Source: Paratrimastix pyriformis
Lineage: Eukaryota; Preaxostyla; Paratrimastigidae
Reading direction: 5' to 3'
Length of the DNA: 64,000 bases
Assembly: GCA_027972325.1 (NCBI GenBank)
Contig: JAPMOS010000015.1
Location: 323,501 to 387,500 of the forward strand
A model generated the notes under the pieces. The model had not been told where the DNA came from and did no database searches. It worked only from the letters and a program-made list of their open reading frames with translations. This document shows, in pieces, positions 33,679 through 44,900 of the stretch; positions within the stretch are counted from its first letter, which is position 1, and the number at the start of each line of letters is the position of its first letter. The translations under genes were made by a program, and so were the position numbers.

Positions 33679-36229
33679 ATGGCGCGGTGCTGTAGCTCCA
33701 ATATTCGGGGCCTCATCACCCTCGGTATCGGTTTTCTCTTTCTTTTTTCTGCGCAGTCCGGAGCCGAAAACATCATGACGTCGGGTCTGCATCTTTGGAA
33801 TGCCACATTTCACTCGACTCGCACCCTTCCGTTCCGCGCGATCCAGTTTTTGGAGACTTCGGATTTGTATCTATGGCCATTATTTACTTTGTTTTTGCGG
33901 TTATGGCCCTCATTTCACCACCCATCACAAAGAGAATGGGGCCCAGGCTTGGCATTTTTATTGGGAGCATTCCCTATGTTCTCTTTTGTGCAGCTGATGC
34001 CAGCGCCAATCAAGGTCTGCCCCGGTCGTCCCCCGCCACTGGCGCGCTCACCCGTTGCCAGTCCTCATCCTCGTTGCGAGCATCTTGTACGGCGCCAGCG
34101 CGGCGGTGCTCTGGAGCGGCCAGGGCAAATATCTGATTGCACTCTCTCCAACCTCAGCCCAATTGGGCCTTTATACCGGTCCGCTCGGGTGGTGGCTCCT
34201 CGGCCCTGACTCCCTCCCCCCGGGCCATCCCTATCCCCCAGGTGTATTCTTCATGTTCTTCAGCGGGGGCAACGTGGTCGGCAACTCTATCATGGTCCGC
34301 GCCATTCACCCCACAGCCCACCCGCCACATCCACCGGCACAACATCGACTGCAGCCCATGGCGTCCATGCTGCGCCCATCGTTCGGCACTTCCATCATTC
34401 TTCATCATCCACGGGCCCCTTGGCGCCACCCACCACGCCAGACGGTCGTTCGGGGGCAGCTGAAGAACGACATGCTCAGCTTCATCATCCTGGCCGTCGT
34501 CGGGGCCGTGGGCTGCATGTGCTTCGTGCTGCTGCCCCCCCTGGCGCCGCCCCCGCCCGCCCCGGGCAAGTCGCACAAGTACGCGGCCCTGAGCCCCGCC
34601 GCCTCGATCTCCTCGGCATCGACGCCGGCCCGCCCCACCGCCGACCTGGCCCCGGCCCTCGGCCAGGCCCCCGCGGCCGGGATCCTGCGGGACCGGACCG
34701 TCCCTCAACCCATACCCACCCAGCCCCAGTCCGGGGCCGGCTCGCCCTCGCTGCCGCTCCACCCCGACCCGCCCCGCCCCGCCGACACGGCCGGGATCGT
34801 CCTGACCGAGCTCGCCGTCCCCGGGGCCCCACAGTCACCACAGTCACCACAACCAGAGCCACCAGAGGCACAGCCGCAGCAGCCACCACCACCGCCACCA
34901 GAGGCGCAGCCACCACCGCAGCCACAGCCCGAGCCACAGCCACAGCCACAGCCACAACAGGAACCGCCCCCTGCCCCACCCGCGGCAAGCCCCTCCCTCG
35001 AAGAAGGCGGGCCGGCAGGGGTGCAGGTCCCCGTGCCCGAAGTGCCGCCCGCCGTGCCGCAGGCGATCACGCCCCCGCCGCCCCCGTACGTGCAGCACGA
35101 GCCCTCCCTCTTCGTGGCCCCGGCCCCGTCGCCCTCATCGGTGAGCTCGGACATGCCGCTCCTGGCGGCCCGGTCGCCCTCCATGGGGAGCACGCCCTCC
35201 ATCACCCCGGTGGGATCGCCCGTGCCCCTGACCCGGGGCCCGTCGCATCTGCACGAGAGCTCGCTCGCCCCCGAGGACACGGGCACACCCCTGGCCGACG
35301 CCGACCTGCCCGGCGTTCCACCTCCGCCCGCGGCCCCGTCGGCCCCCGCGTCCCGGACCCGGCGATGCCTGGTTGGGCTGGGGGACTTCTTCCTGCCGGT
35401 GGTGCGGATCGTGGTCACGCCGGCCTACCTGCTCCTGCTGCCCACCCTGGTCCTCCTGGGGCTGACCTCCTCCTTCTGGAGCGGCGTGCTGCCCCCCAAG
35501 GCGCCCGTCGAGCACCAGAGCACCCTCTTCATCGTGCGCGGGGTCGTCTACGTGGTGACCTCGCTCGTCATCGGGCGCCTCTCCGACCGGACGGGCCGCA
35601 TGTTCATCTGCACCCTGATGCACTTGGCGGCCCTGGTGGGCACCTCCATCGGCTACGTGGGGGCCAAGCTGACCGTCCCCTCGGTGGCCATGCTCTACGC
35701 GGCCTTCGTCTTCTTCGGGTTCTTCGAGGGCTGCCTCAACACCCAGGTCCGTCGGCGCTCCCGCCCTCCCGCCCTCCCGCCCTCCTCCCCCGACGCTCGG
35801 CCCGGGTGAAATCCGCTGTTCTCACCCCGCGCTTTGTCGTCATGCCACGAACAGGTGTTCAGCATCATCGGCTTCATCTACCCCAAGCAGTCCGATGTGG
35901 GGGTGAGCGCGTACAACGCCATCCGCGGCTTCGTGGCGGGGATCTTCTTCCTGCTGGGCACGTCGATCCCCCTCGACGTGCACTTCATCGTCTTCCAGGC
36001 CGTGTGCGTGTGCGCCCTGGGGGCTCTCTTTTGGCTCCACTATGGCGTGCACCCCCTCGATCAGCAGTCTCAGGAGGCCCGCGAGAAGAAGAAGAAGAGC
36101 CGCACAGAGATCCCCTTAGTGACGATGACCTCCGTTTCGATCACTCCCAGCCCACGACCGGACGATCTTTCCCCAACCATGAAAGGATCTTCGATCCCTT
36201 CCCCACCACCCGAGATTGTTCAGGCTTGA
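33679..36229 (+). CDS. UNC93/MFSD11-like major-facilitator membrane protein with large inserted loop
   Basis: The start gives LITLGIGFLFLFSAQSGAEN (the MFSD11/UNC93 TM1 signature). Splicing at a gtctgc donor gives FGDFGFVSMAIIYFVFAVM and ISPPITKRMGPRLGIFIGS. Later come ASILYGASAAVLWSGQGKYL, VFFMFFSGGNVVGNSIM and the second half (VRIVVTPAYLLLLPTLVLLG, RGVVYVVTSLVIGRLSDRTG, VAMLYAAFVFFGFFEGCLNT, FSIIGFIYPKQSDVG, AYNAIRGFVAGIFFLLG). This order and 'GC-NTQ...SI-GF-Y' match MFSD11. Between the halves sits a loop of about 270 residues made mostly of Pro, Gln, Ala and Ser (about 34560-35370), much longer than in animal relatives. The cytosolic tail is KKKKSR-rich. Substrate unknown. Confidence 0.82.
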
Positions 36230-37158
36230 TTCTCGTACATTTTCTCTTTTTTCGATTGTGGGCCTTTTGTGATGTCTTCAAGAGTTCGGGCTGCGGTTTT
36301 GTGGCGATCTCTTTCTCATGGTTCCTTAGTTAGCCTCACACGAGGCTGCATTAACACGAGACTGACTGACTTTAGAAACAACACCTTGTGGTAAGAACCT
36401 CGCGGGCGGATTTCTATGCCGGCCGGCACTTTTGCGGGCCTGCGAGGGCCGGGTCGGTGGTGGCAAATCAGGCTGGAGGTGCAAAAAAAGCCCCTCTCCA
36501 GGAGCTCCTCAATGCCTGAGAACTGCCCCAGGGGCGATGTGGTGGGACAGGGGAAAAATACATGAACATTGCCGAACACTTTACAACGGATTCTGCCGTC
36601 CTTGGGGCAAACTGCGAGTGAGGCTGGCAAGACCCACAGGGACTCTATTCGGGCACTTCGTGGACAAGGGGAATCTCCAGGGGATCAGGCAGGGCGCACG
36701 AAACAGTCGAAAATTGGGCCGTTTTCGCGTACCGCCTTCGCCTCGGAAAACACGCGAGTTACAACGGGCCCATGGGCTTCCCAGGGCGGACCCTGGCGAG
36801 GGGGGTATTGTAATGGAGTCTTCTGTCGGGGGCATTCGTGGACAGCCGATCGGGCGGACAGGTGTGGCCCGGCAAATAAAACAAGACCCCCACCCGTTCA
36901 AAAAACTGCTCGCCAGAGAGACAGGGTGATTCCCGCTGTTTTGGTTCCTTGTTTTTCGCGATCATTTAGCATCATTCTCCCTCTGGCATTCTTCAGAAAC
37001 TGCCCCCTAGTTTTCGAACCAACACGTTCCATCGTCTCGTTCCTTCTTATTTGATGATCCGACACACCCGACTCCTTATTCAATAATAGATGGCCGGTCA
37101 ACACTTCCGGGTCCAGGAAGCATCAGAAGAACAAAAAATAGATATATAAAATCACTGT
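36230..37158. other. Intergenic region with no recognised gene
   Basis: Starts with the 3' flank of the UNC93-like gene, then one copy of a 70-bp dispersed repeat (36297-36366). The rest is moderate-GC sequence with short frames only. None resembles a known protein. AT-rich stretches near 37080-37150 may be the 3' flank of the small opposite-strand gene. Confidence 0.4.
36297..36366 (+). repeat. 70-bp direct repeat, copy 1
   Basis: Differs from the copy at 40026-40095 by one base in 70 by eye. It contains the perfect hairpin AGCCTC-ACAC-GAGGCT. It lies 67 bp downstream of the UNC93-like stop. Flanking sequence is unrelated to that of copy 2. Confidence 0.9.
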
Positions 37159-37620
37159 TCAACTGTGGTTGAAGGTTTCCTGCGAGTATTTTGCGAATGA
37201 GAATTTCTCTTCCGGGTTGTGCAGAATTCGGTCCCACTCGACGAGGACAGGGTGGGTGCACCTTTTAACCGCATTTGCCCAGCGTTCGCCCCACATCGGA
37301 TGCAATCCCTCGCCAGAGAATCGCGCACTGCAACCGAGAGATGCTGAGACGCCGTGACCTCCCACATCGCGGTGATGATGATTGTCGTGTCATAACTGTG
37401 TGGAAAAGGATAACTGTGGTATGGGGAACAAGAGGAGGGAGGTGAGGTGCTGAGGGGAGAGGCAAGGCTGCGATGCCTCAATCGTTGGTGGCAAAGAAAG
37501 TTCGGGAATTGTTTGTGCACTGAAAAGTGGAGCAAGACATATAAAGAAAGCCTACGGAGACGTGTTTGACGGAGTTCGATCGACATCAAGTCGGCATCTG
37601 CCGCTCTTGCTAGGAGCCAT
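37159..37620 (-). CDS. Possible small gene, uncharacterised
   Basis: An ATG at 37620 (MAPSKSGRCRLD) lies 54 bp head-to-head from the plus-strand ATG at 37675, matching the divergent style of the window. The 3' part is a convincing-looking frame, MWGERWANAVKRCTHPVLVE then WDRILHNPEEKFSFAKYSQE, ending NHS-TGA. I could not build one unambiguous exon chain between the two ends. Candidate acceptors are at about 37530 and 37342. No family recognised. Confidence 0.3.
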
Positions 37621-37674
37621 AAAAATCACACGGTGCCACTTGCGGTAACATAACTCAGGGTTTCGTGCAGTTTC

Positions 37675-39459
37675 ATGGGTAAAAAAGGCCTTCGAGGGGG
37701 GACAACATCATCGATGGCGACATGCCGGTCCACCGGGTCTCACTTTCATGTTCCACGGGTCTCCTTTGGTGTGGACACACTTGAAGTGTTGGCGAACCCA
37801 GCCCCGTTGTCGCCGGTCGGCCAGCGTGTCCCTATGGGGCAGGGTGTGGCCCCCAAGTGGGCCCCCTACGATTTTCCGCCCTTCGGGATGGGGCTATTTT
37901 TTCTAACACTGACTGGTAAATTTGAAATGATTGCAGGCCACTCCGACCCAAAGGGGATAGAAGTTAATCTCGCTGGAAAGTCCGAAAGCTGCTCCAGAAT
38001 CGCCTGCCCGGAATGAAGACGACGAGCAAACTCCTGAAGTTGCCAAGAAATTATCCGAGGATATGAGAGTCATCCCAGAGCGCGCACGCCGTCTTTTAGA
38101 AGAAGTTGCCGTGCTGCAGAGCGAGACAGAAGAAGGTTCCTGTTCTCATTGTTGTCGCTCCTCCGCATTTTCTCCCAGTCTTTCTGCAGGTCCAAGACGA
38201 GATTTCTCGCCAGCGGCAGCTCCGCCGAGATTTTCTCCCTCATCTTTTTTTGGGATCCTCCCGAACCTACCTTTCCCCGGCCCGGGCAACCAGCAACACG
38301 CCGATCCAAATGGATGTGCCCCTTCCTGACCCAGGCCGCCCCTTTTCCCCGCTGGTGTCGCCCAAACCCCCCGACCCCGCCGCTCGCCTCTCCCCCCTCG
38401 GTCCCACAACAGGTGCCCCACACCCACCTGAATCCCCCTCGTCGGTCGCGAGACCACGGCCGACACCTCGGGGCAACCGTCACCCCCTGGCGCAGGGAAC
38501 ACCGCCCTCCATTCTTTCAACGGAACCCTCCATTCTCCCATCCAGTCGCCCCCACCCCTTCCCCCCGCCCGACTACGAGGCCTCCGCCCAAGGCCGCCCC
38601 TCTGCCACCGCCACCGCCACAACCACAGCCGAGGTTATCCCCACGTCGCACCCTCCCGCCTCTTCGGCCCGGCCAGTCGCCCCCCGGGCCCCCCGGCGCC
38701 GCCGACATCGCCCACCGGCTGGGCGAGGCCCCGCTGGCGGTCGTCCCGGGGATCCCCGACCGATACCCCGAGCTCTTCGCGGCGGGCGAGGGCGAGGAGT
38801 CCCTCGAAGCGCAGCCGCCACCGGACCGCCGTTCCCTTCGGCGCCTGGCCCGCCTGGCTGCCCTCACCCGGAGCCTCTCCCCCAGGGGCCATTCGCCCGC
38901 CCAGTCCCAGTCCCCCGCCCAGACCGAGCCGTCCGAGCGAGGCGTCTCCCCGCCATCGATCCGCGACCTGACCGCCCGGACTGCCTCGGCCTCGACCTCG
39001 TCCCTGCCCACGATCGGCAGGCGCTCGCTGGACTTCTTCGGTCGCCGTCTGTCATCCGTCTCTCACACAGGGTACCTTTCTGACAGGTTTTTGGTTGTAG
39101 CGGCGGCTCCCTCCCCGGTGAACTCCGCCCGGCACACTCCCCTGCCACCCCGAAGCCCCAGCCCTCCGCAGCCCGCCTCCTCGCCCCGCCCCACGACAGG
39201 ACCCAGCGCCAATGTGCAGCGGATCAACACGCCCTTCCTGCGCTCGCCCCGCTGCCTGGAGGTGGTCCGGGCCCACCAGAAGAAGGCGGCCATCGCCATC
39301 TTCAGCAGCCCTCTGTCGCGGCCCCCCCGCGAGAAGGAGGATTATCGCGAGGGTCTCTCCGCCCCTGGGCCTCATCCCGCCACAGCTGCGTTGCGGTGGC
39401 TCCCACAATACACCCGACAAGTGGCCGCCGACAGAAGGATGGGCATCCAGATCAAATAA
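37675..39459 (+). CDS. Uncharacterised coiled-coil, proline-rich protein
   Basis: The N-terminal exons are uncertain (MGKKGLRGG start). A clear exon near 37965-38137 encodes KKLSEDMRVIPERARRLLEE then VAVLQSETEE. It is spliced at gttcct to VQDEISRQRQLRRDFLPHLF, together a short coiled coil. The rest is disordered and rich in Pro, Ser and Ala. Islands of ordered sequence are HRLGEAPLAVVPGIPDRYPE, SLRRLARLAALTRSL, TIGRRSLDFFGRRL and FLRSPRCLEVVRAHQKKAAI. It ends RRMGIQIK-TAA. The middle probably holds an intron where the coding frame shifts. No homologue recognised. Confidence 0.45.
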
Positions 39460-40140
39460 GACGGATGGTTTTTCGCTCGGTACCCCACCCTCCCCTTCCT
39501 CCCCTTCTTCTTCTCTTTTGCGAAGTGACGAAAGCTGTAAAAAAGATCGAGAGAGCAACAGCACAGCAAGTTTTAACGAGCCGAGCCACCGCGGACGGCC
39601 GGTGAACGGAGGGCCCGGCGGGAGACGACACCACCGGGGCCGAGCCAAGGAAGGCTGCCTGCTGTGCCCATCCAGCAGACTAGCGGCCACCAGAACGAGG
39701 CCTCCACTACATAGCAATGGACCGAACCCCTCTCCTCTGTGGGTGGACGACGGCAGCGTCAGGCTCGCCGGGTGGGCTCGTCCTCAAAACCTGCGGGGAG
39801 GGGGGGGAAGTCTTAGGTCGTCGCTCTTCTATCCACCTTCTCCCGTCTTGTTTTCGGGGCGACCTAGGTTGGCGGCATACCGACCAAGTGTAACCGCGAG
39901 GCCGAGGCTTACCGGCCGGCTCAATGCCGAAGGAGGTGGGGATGATGAGAGGCGATGCCGTTTGAGCCGATGAGGCGAGGCCTATCGGGGGTGATGAGGT
40001 GCGGGGGAATTGGGGGGATAAAACCTTTTGTGGCGATTTCTTTCTCATGGTTCCTTAGTTAGCCTCACACGAGGCTGCATTAACACGAGACTGACAGTTT
40101 GAAACGGAGGTTTGGTTCGCAATCCTCGGAAATTCGAACC
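39460..40140. other. Intergenic region with second repeat copy
   Basis: No gene recognised. A GC-rich left half holds short frames only. The right end holds copy 2 of the 70-bp repeat, immediately upstream of the next gene. The interval must contain the 3' end of the proline-rich gene and the promoter of the gene at 40141. Confidence 0.45.
40026..40095 (+). repeat. 70-bp direct repeat, copy 2
   Basis: Same orientation as copy 1 (36297-36366), 3.7 kb away and 69/70 identical by eye. It carries the same AGCCTC-ACAC-GAGGCT hairpin and ends 45 bp before the ATG of the next gene. Confidence 0.9.
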
Positions 40141-41613
40141 ATGTCAATGGCGGATGCCCTTCGTATTGCTCGGGAGTGGATGACGAAGGAAGGGTTGGAT
40201 GCCGCGAAATATCATGTCGGGCCCTCGGAATTGCAAAATGCCCCCGATGGTCGACCATGATCGGAAGATTCAATCTGCTCACTCTTCACCGTAGATCTGT
40301 GCGTTGTTGAAGTGAACTACCTGGCCTCTGATAGTGACGAAGAAACTCAGGCGATGAGCCGAGTTTTGGTCCGACAAAGTTCTCGTTTCACCTTCCCTAT
40401 CGCTTTCTTCTTTAGGAAATTGACCCATCGGCCGGGAATGTTGTTTCCGTCCTTGGCTGGCGCGACGTCAACGCACTGAAAGCAGAGATGGGTCTGTCCG
40501 CGGTCCGAATCTCAACGAACGATCTCATCCTTCGGGAAACTCAAAGCCCGGCTGCCCCGTGCGGCCGCGGCGGTGGACGAGGGCGCCGCCGAGGAGCCCA
40601 TCGACGATCCCTTCCAGCGCCAGCTGGATGAAGAGCTGCGGAAGTTGGAGGCGCAGGCCTCGGCCCTGGATCTGGAGGATGCCCTCCTCGAGGAGGAGGA
40701 GGGTGACGCCCAGGTCGCTTCCTCCCCGCCGGCTATGATCTGCTCACCCCGACACCTCGCCTCCACCCCCTGTTGACAGGCCGTTCGGCACATCGCGGTA
40801 ACCGATGGTCCCGGTCTGTCTGCCCCACCCGGACGCACCCGACGCAATGTGCCCCCCACGCTCCGCCCGCTGACGTTCCCTTCTTCTCATCAGCCACGGC
40901 TGCCGCTCTGGCGGCGCACCCGGCGCGGCCCATGACCGCCAGCAGCCAGCACCGCCTCGAACGCGGTCCGCCATCCTCCCTCCTCCCTCCCTCTCCCTCT
41001 CCGGGCCCCGCCCCTGCCTGATCTCGCCCACCTCCTCTGACCCCCCCGTGCACGCCTACCCCCGCAGAGGCCCAGGATCGCCAGGCCCGCGAGCGGCTGC
41101 GCCGTGAGGCCGAGGAGGACGGCAAGCGCATCCGGTCTGGCCCCTCCCCCCCCTCCCTCCCCCTCTCCCCCTCCCCTCCCCCTCCCCCTCCCTCCTCCTC
41201 CCCCTCCCTCCCTCCCCCCTCCCCCCCTCCTCCCCCTCCCCCCTCCCCCTCCCTCCCCTCCTCCTCCCTCCCCCCTGGCCCTCGAAACCAACCCGGGGCG
41301 CCTGGCTTGGCTTGGGGATGCAGGGCGACCATGGCGGCCGAGGCGGCCCAGGAGGCCCCGAGCAGCGGGGCCATGGAGGCCCAGCTCGAGCAGATGCTCG
41401 CCCAGGCCGAGGACGAGCCGTCCCCCGCGCCCCCCGCCTCCCATGCCCCCGCCCCCGCCCCCGCCCCGGCAGCCCCCTACGCCGCGCCCGGTGCCACCGA
41501 GCGCACCGTCCGGGCGGCCTTCAGCGGAACCGGGCCCGAGCCCGCCCGAGCCGCCGCCCAGGCCCCAGCCGCCAAGCGGGCCGCCCACGGGCCCAGCCAA
41601 GAAGAAGATCTAA
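40141..41613 (+). CDS. Uncharacterised acidic helical protein
   Basis: Exons join in phase through GTCYG-type donors: MSMADALRIAREWMTKEGLD..., then DLCVVEVNYLASDSDEETQA, then EIDPSAGNVVSVLGWRDVNA, then ARLPRAAAAVDEGAAEEPID. An acidic helix follows (QRQLDEELRKLEAQASALDL...EEEEG). A later helix is EAQDRQARERLRREAEEDGK, then MEAQLEQMLAQAEDE and an Ala/Pro-rich tail. A stop at 41613 after AKKKI is one possible end; the frame of the preceding helix would instead run to about 41852. No family recognised. The ATG starts 45 bp after a copy of the 70-bp repeat. Confidence 0.5.
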
Positions 41614-41979
41614 CCGGAGGGCAGGTCGGCGATCGGCGAGGCATAACATCATGTACAGGCCCAGCGCCAGGCGGAGCGGACAGGCGAACGAATCGTACAG
41701 GCGAACAGAGCGAACAGATTGGCGCGCGACAGCACGCCATTGAAAACAACCGCAGAGGCAGGGGATGGGGGATGGGGGATGGGGGAACACTCGCGCTCAC
41801 AAACAGCGAGGCGGGGGGTTGGGGGTTGAGGCAGGCGGGGGATGGCGGGTGAGGCAGGCGGGGGTTGGGGTTGAGCGAGGCGGGGGTTGGGGGGGGAAGG
41901 GATGGGGATGGCGGGACCGGCAGCCGACGAAGGCGGGGTGTCGGCGGGCGGCAGCCCGTCAGTCGTGGCGCCGGGGGAG
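41614..41979. other. Convergent region, gene ends unresolved
   Basis: It contains GGGGATGG and GGCGGGGGTT-type short repeats. Reading frames run in from both flanking genes, so either may extend into it. No independent gene is evident. Confidence 0.35.
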
Positions 41980-44900
41980 GGAAGAAAGGGTTGGGGCAGG
42001 GCGAGGGCGGCCTGGTGCCGTCGGGCTGGGGCCGGTAGTTCTCCATCAGGGCCGGGAACCCGTACAGCCTGGCCACGCCCTCCTCGCCCGGTCCCGGGGC
42101 CGGCTGGCCGGGGGGCGCCGTGAGCAGGGCGAACGAGTCGGTCGAGGATGCCGGCGACCCGGAGGCCGAGGCGGGCGGGGTGGCCAGCCCCATGGGCGCC
42201 CCCACGAGGCCCCCCGCGCCGGCCAGCTGGCAGCTCCCGTCGGGCCCGAGGGCCGGCCGGACGCCGCACGGGCAGGTCGAGGCGGGGGCGGCGGGCAGGC
42301 AGAAGGGCGCCAGGTGGGCCGTCCAGGGCTCGAGCTGGGCCCCCTCGGCGGCCCCCAGGAAGAGGCACTCCTCCTCGGGGTGGGTCGCGTGCAGGGCAAG
42401 CAGCCCCCCGAACCGGGCCGCATCCCCCTGGGCTGCCGCAGCAGCCCCCGCCGCCCCCGCCGCCCCCTGCCCCGGCGTGGCGGCAGCCAGACAGAGCGAG
42501 TACACGAAGGGGGCCGCCCGATCGGGACCCGAGCGGAGCCCCAGGGGCACCACCAGGGCGGCCGGGTCTGGGGGCAGCTTCCCGGGGGCGGGCGGCGACC
42601 CGAAGCCCAGCAGGACCGAGCCGTGCAGCTGCACCCAGAGCGGCCGCCAGGGCACAGGCCCCCGGAGGGGCCCCGCTGCTGGCCGCCTGGGCGTCAGGAA
42701 GACGTCGAGCCAGCCGGCGCACTGGGGACGCGGCGCCGCGGCCAGCTGAGGGGCAAGAGGGGCAGAGGGGCAGGCAGAGGCAGAGGCAGAGGCAGAGGCA
42801 GAGGCATAGGAGGCAGGGGAGGCAGGGGAGGCAGAGAGGCGACGGAGCAGAAGTGAGGACGGCGGCTGGGGCGACGGGCAGAAGCCGGGGGAGCGGCGCG
42901 GGGTGACGGACGGCCAGCTGTGCGATGGCCTCCTCGAGGCGGCTCCGCTGGTGCCGCTGGGCCGCGAGGGCGTCCCAGAGGGCCCCGTTGGCCGCCGAGG
43001 GCGGCTGGGGGGCGGCCGCCGGGGGCAGCTGGGGGTGGGCGGGTGGGCGATGGGCGGCGACGGGCTCAGCAGGGGCCGCGAGGGCAGCCGGGGCGGCTCG
43101 GGGCTCAGCGGGCTGGGGCTCAGCGTTGGGACGGCCGCCCGCCGGGCCCCGAGAGCCGGGGATGGCGGTACGAAGAGCGACGAGGCCCCAGGCACAGGGC
43201 CGGCAGGGCCCGGCGGAGGGGGGGACGAGGCCGTCCCGGGCGGGGCGGGGCTCGGGGCCAGGTACTGCCACACGCACACCCACCCGGCCAGCCAAGACAG
43301 CGATCGGCATGATGATGACGATGCCACGCGCAAGGAGCATGGGGCGGCGTGACGGATGGCTCGACGAGGGGGTGAGGGGGGGTGAGGGGGGGGGGGGGGG
43401 GGGGGGGGGGGGCAGGGGGCGGACCGGGGCCAGGATGGCGACCTCCTGGCGGGCCGCCTGGACGATCCGCATGACGGTCTCCATGGAGAGGCTCGCCTGC
43501 AGCGCGCCAACGAGGGGCGCCGCCCGCTGGACGAGGCCCCCCAGCAGGCCCGCCCGCGCCTCGCCCAGGACGTCGAGGGCCCGCTGCAGCCAGGCAGCCT
43601 CCCCCGGGCCCGCCATGCCTCGGCCAGGCTGCGGGACGGTCAGGGGCTGGCCTTCCCCTTCGTCTGCCTCGCCCTCGCCGCCCTCGGGGGGACCCTCCTC
43701 GGGGGCGGCCCGGCCGGGCGGCTCGGCGGCGAAGGCCCCCGATGCCGGGGCAAAGAGCCTGGTGGCCACGGCGAGGGGCTTGTTCTGGGCCAGGGCCACG
43801 TCCAGCCGGAGGACGCACGGGTCCATCAGCGCCTCCAGGGGTCCCTGCGGGGCCGCCGCCACCGACTGGGTCGGGCCGAGCGACGACAGGGCTGGGGCGG
43901 GCGAGGCGGGGGCGCCCGTGGGGGCGGGGGACCACCGCGACGACAGCCCCACAGGGGGGTAGGTCGCCGAGGCGGCCGAAACGGGCGACGGGATCACAGG
44001 CGGCGGCGTCTGGCGCCGGCTGGCGGCCCCGGAGGACAGTGGTGGTGGCGGCGGCGGCGGGGGTGGCGGTGGCGGCGGGGGTGGGAGCCCCTCGGGGGCG
44101 GCCTCGGCACGGCTGGTGGCCGCTGCGGCCATGGCGACGATGGCAGGCGGGGAAGCCGTGCGGGCGGGCGGGGTGGTGCGGGAGATTGGGCTGGCCAGGG
44201 CCTGCTGGAGGGCCTGCAGGGCCTCGGCACGCTCGCGCGGGTCGGGGACGACCGGCAGCCCCAGGGGCCGCCCGCCCATCTCGAGGCCCAGCGGCTCGGG
44301 GGGGCCCTGCGTCCGCTCCTCATCCTCGGCCTGGTCGGCCCCGCTGCCCGCCGTGGAGCGGGCCAGATCCGGCCCGGCAGCCGACCGGGGGCTCAGCGGC
44401 GTGGGGCCGGCAGGCGCGAGGGAGGGCGATGACAGGGGCGTGGGCGGGACGGCAGGCGGGCGGGCCGGGGCCAGCAGTGCCATGTCCACCAGCACCCTGC
44501 GCCGCCCACCGGGCCACAGGCGAGCGCCGCACACCATCCCGTGAGGCGCCGCCAAGGGGAGGGAGGGAATGGAAGGACGGGGGGAGGGGAGGGGGGGGAT
44601 GGAGGGCTGGCGGACGCGAGGTGGTCTGTGCGTGGGCTGGTCTTGAGCATGGTCACGTCGACCTGGGGCAGGGCCAGCAGCAGGTGCATGGCGGGCAGCA
44701 GGTCGGCGTGGCAGTCGGTCAGCACCAGGTCCAGGTCCAGCTCGGCCGGCGGGATGGCGATCGCCACCGGGTCCAGCCGCCGGGCCAGGTAGGCCAGGGG
44801 CAGGGGCAGCGCACGGGCCACCCACCCGCTGAGCCGCACCACCGAGGCAGGCACCAGGCCAGCCTGCGAGCCGAAGTCCATCCGCACCTGGGGCCCCGCC

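Noticed and set aside
36297-40095. The two 70-bp repeats as terminal repeats of one larger element
   Set aside because: The repeats are short. The interval holds ordinary-looking host-like genes, with no element-encoded protein, and no target-site duplication was seen.
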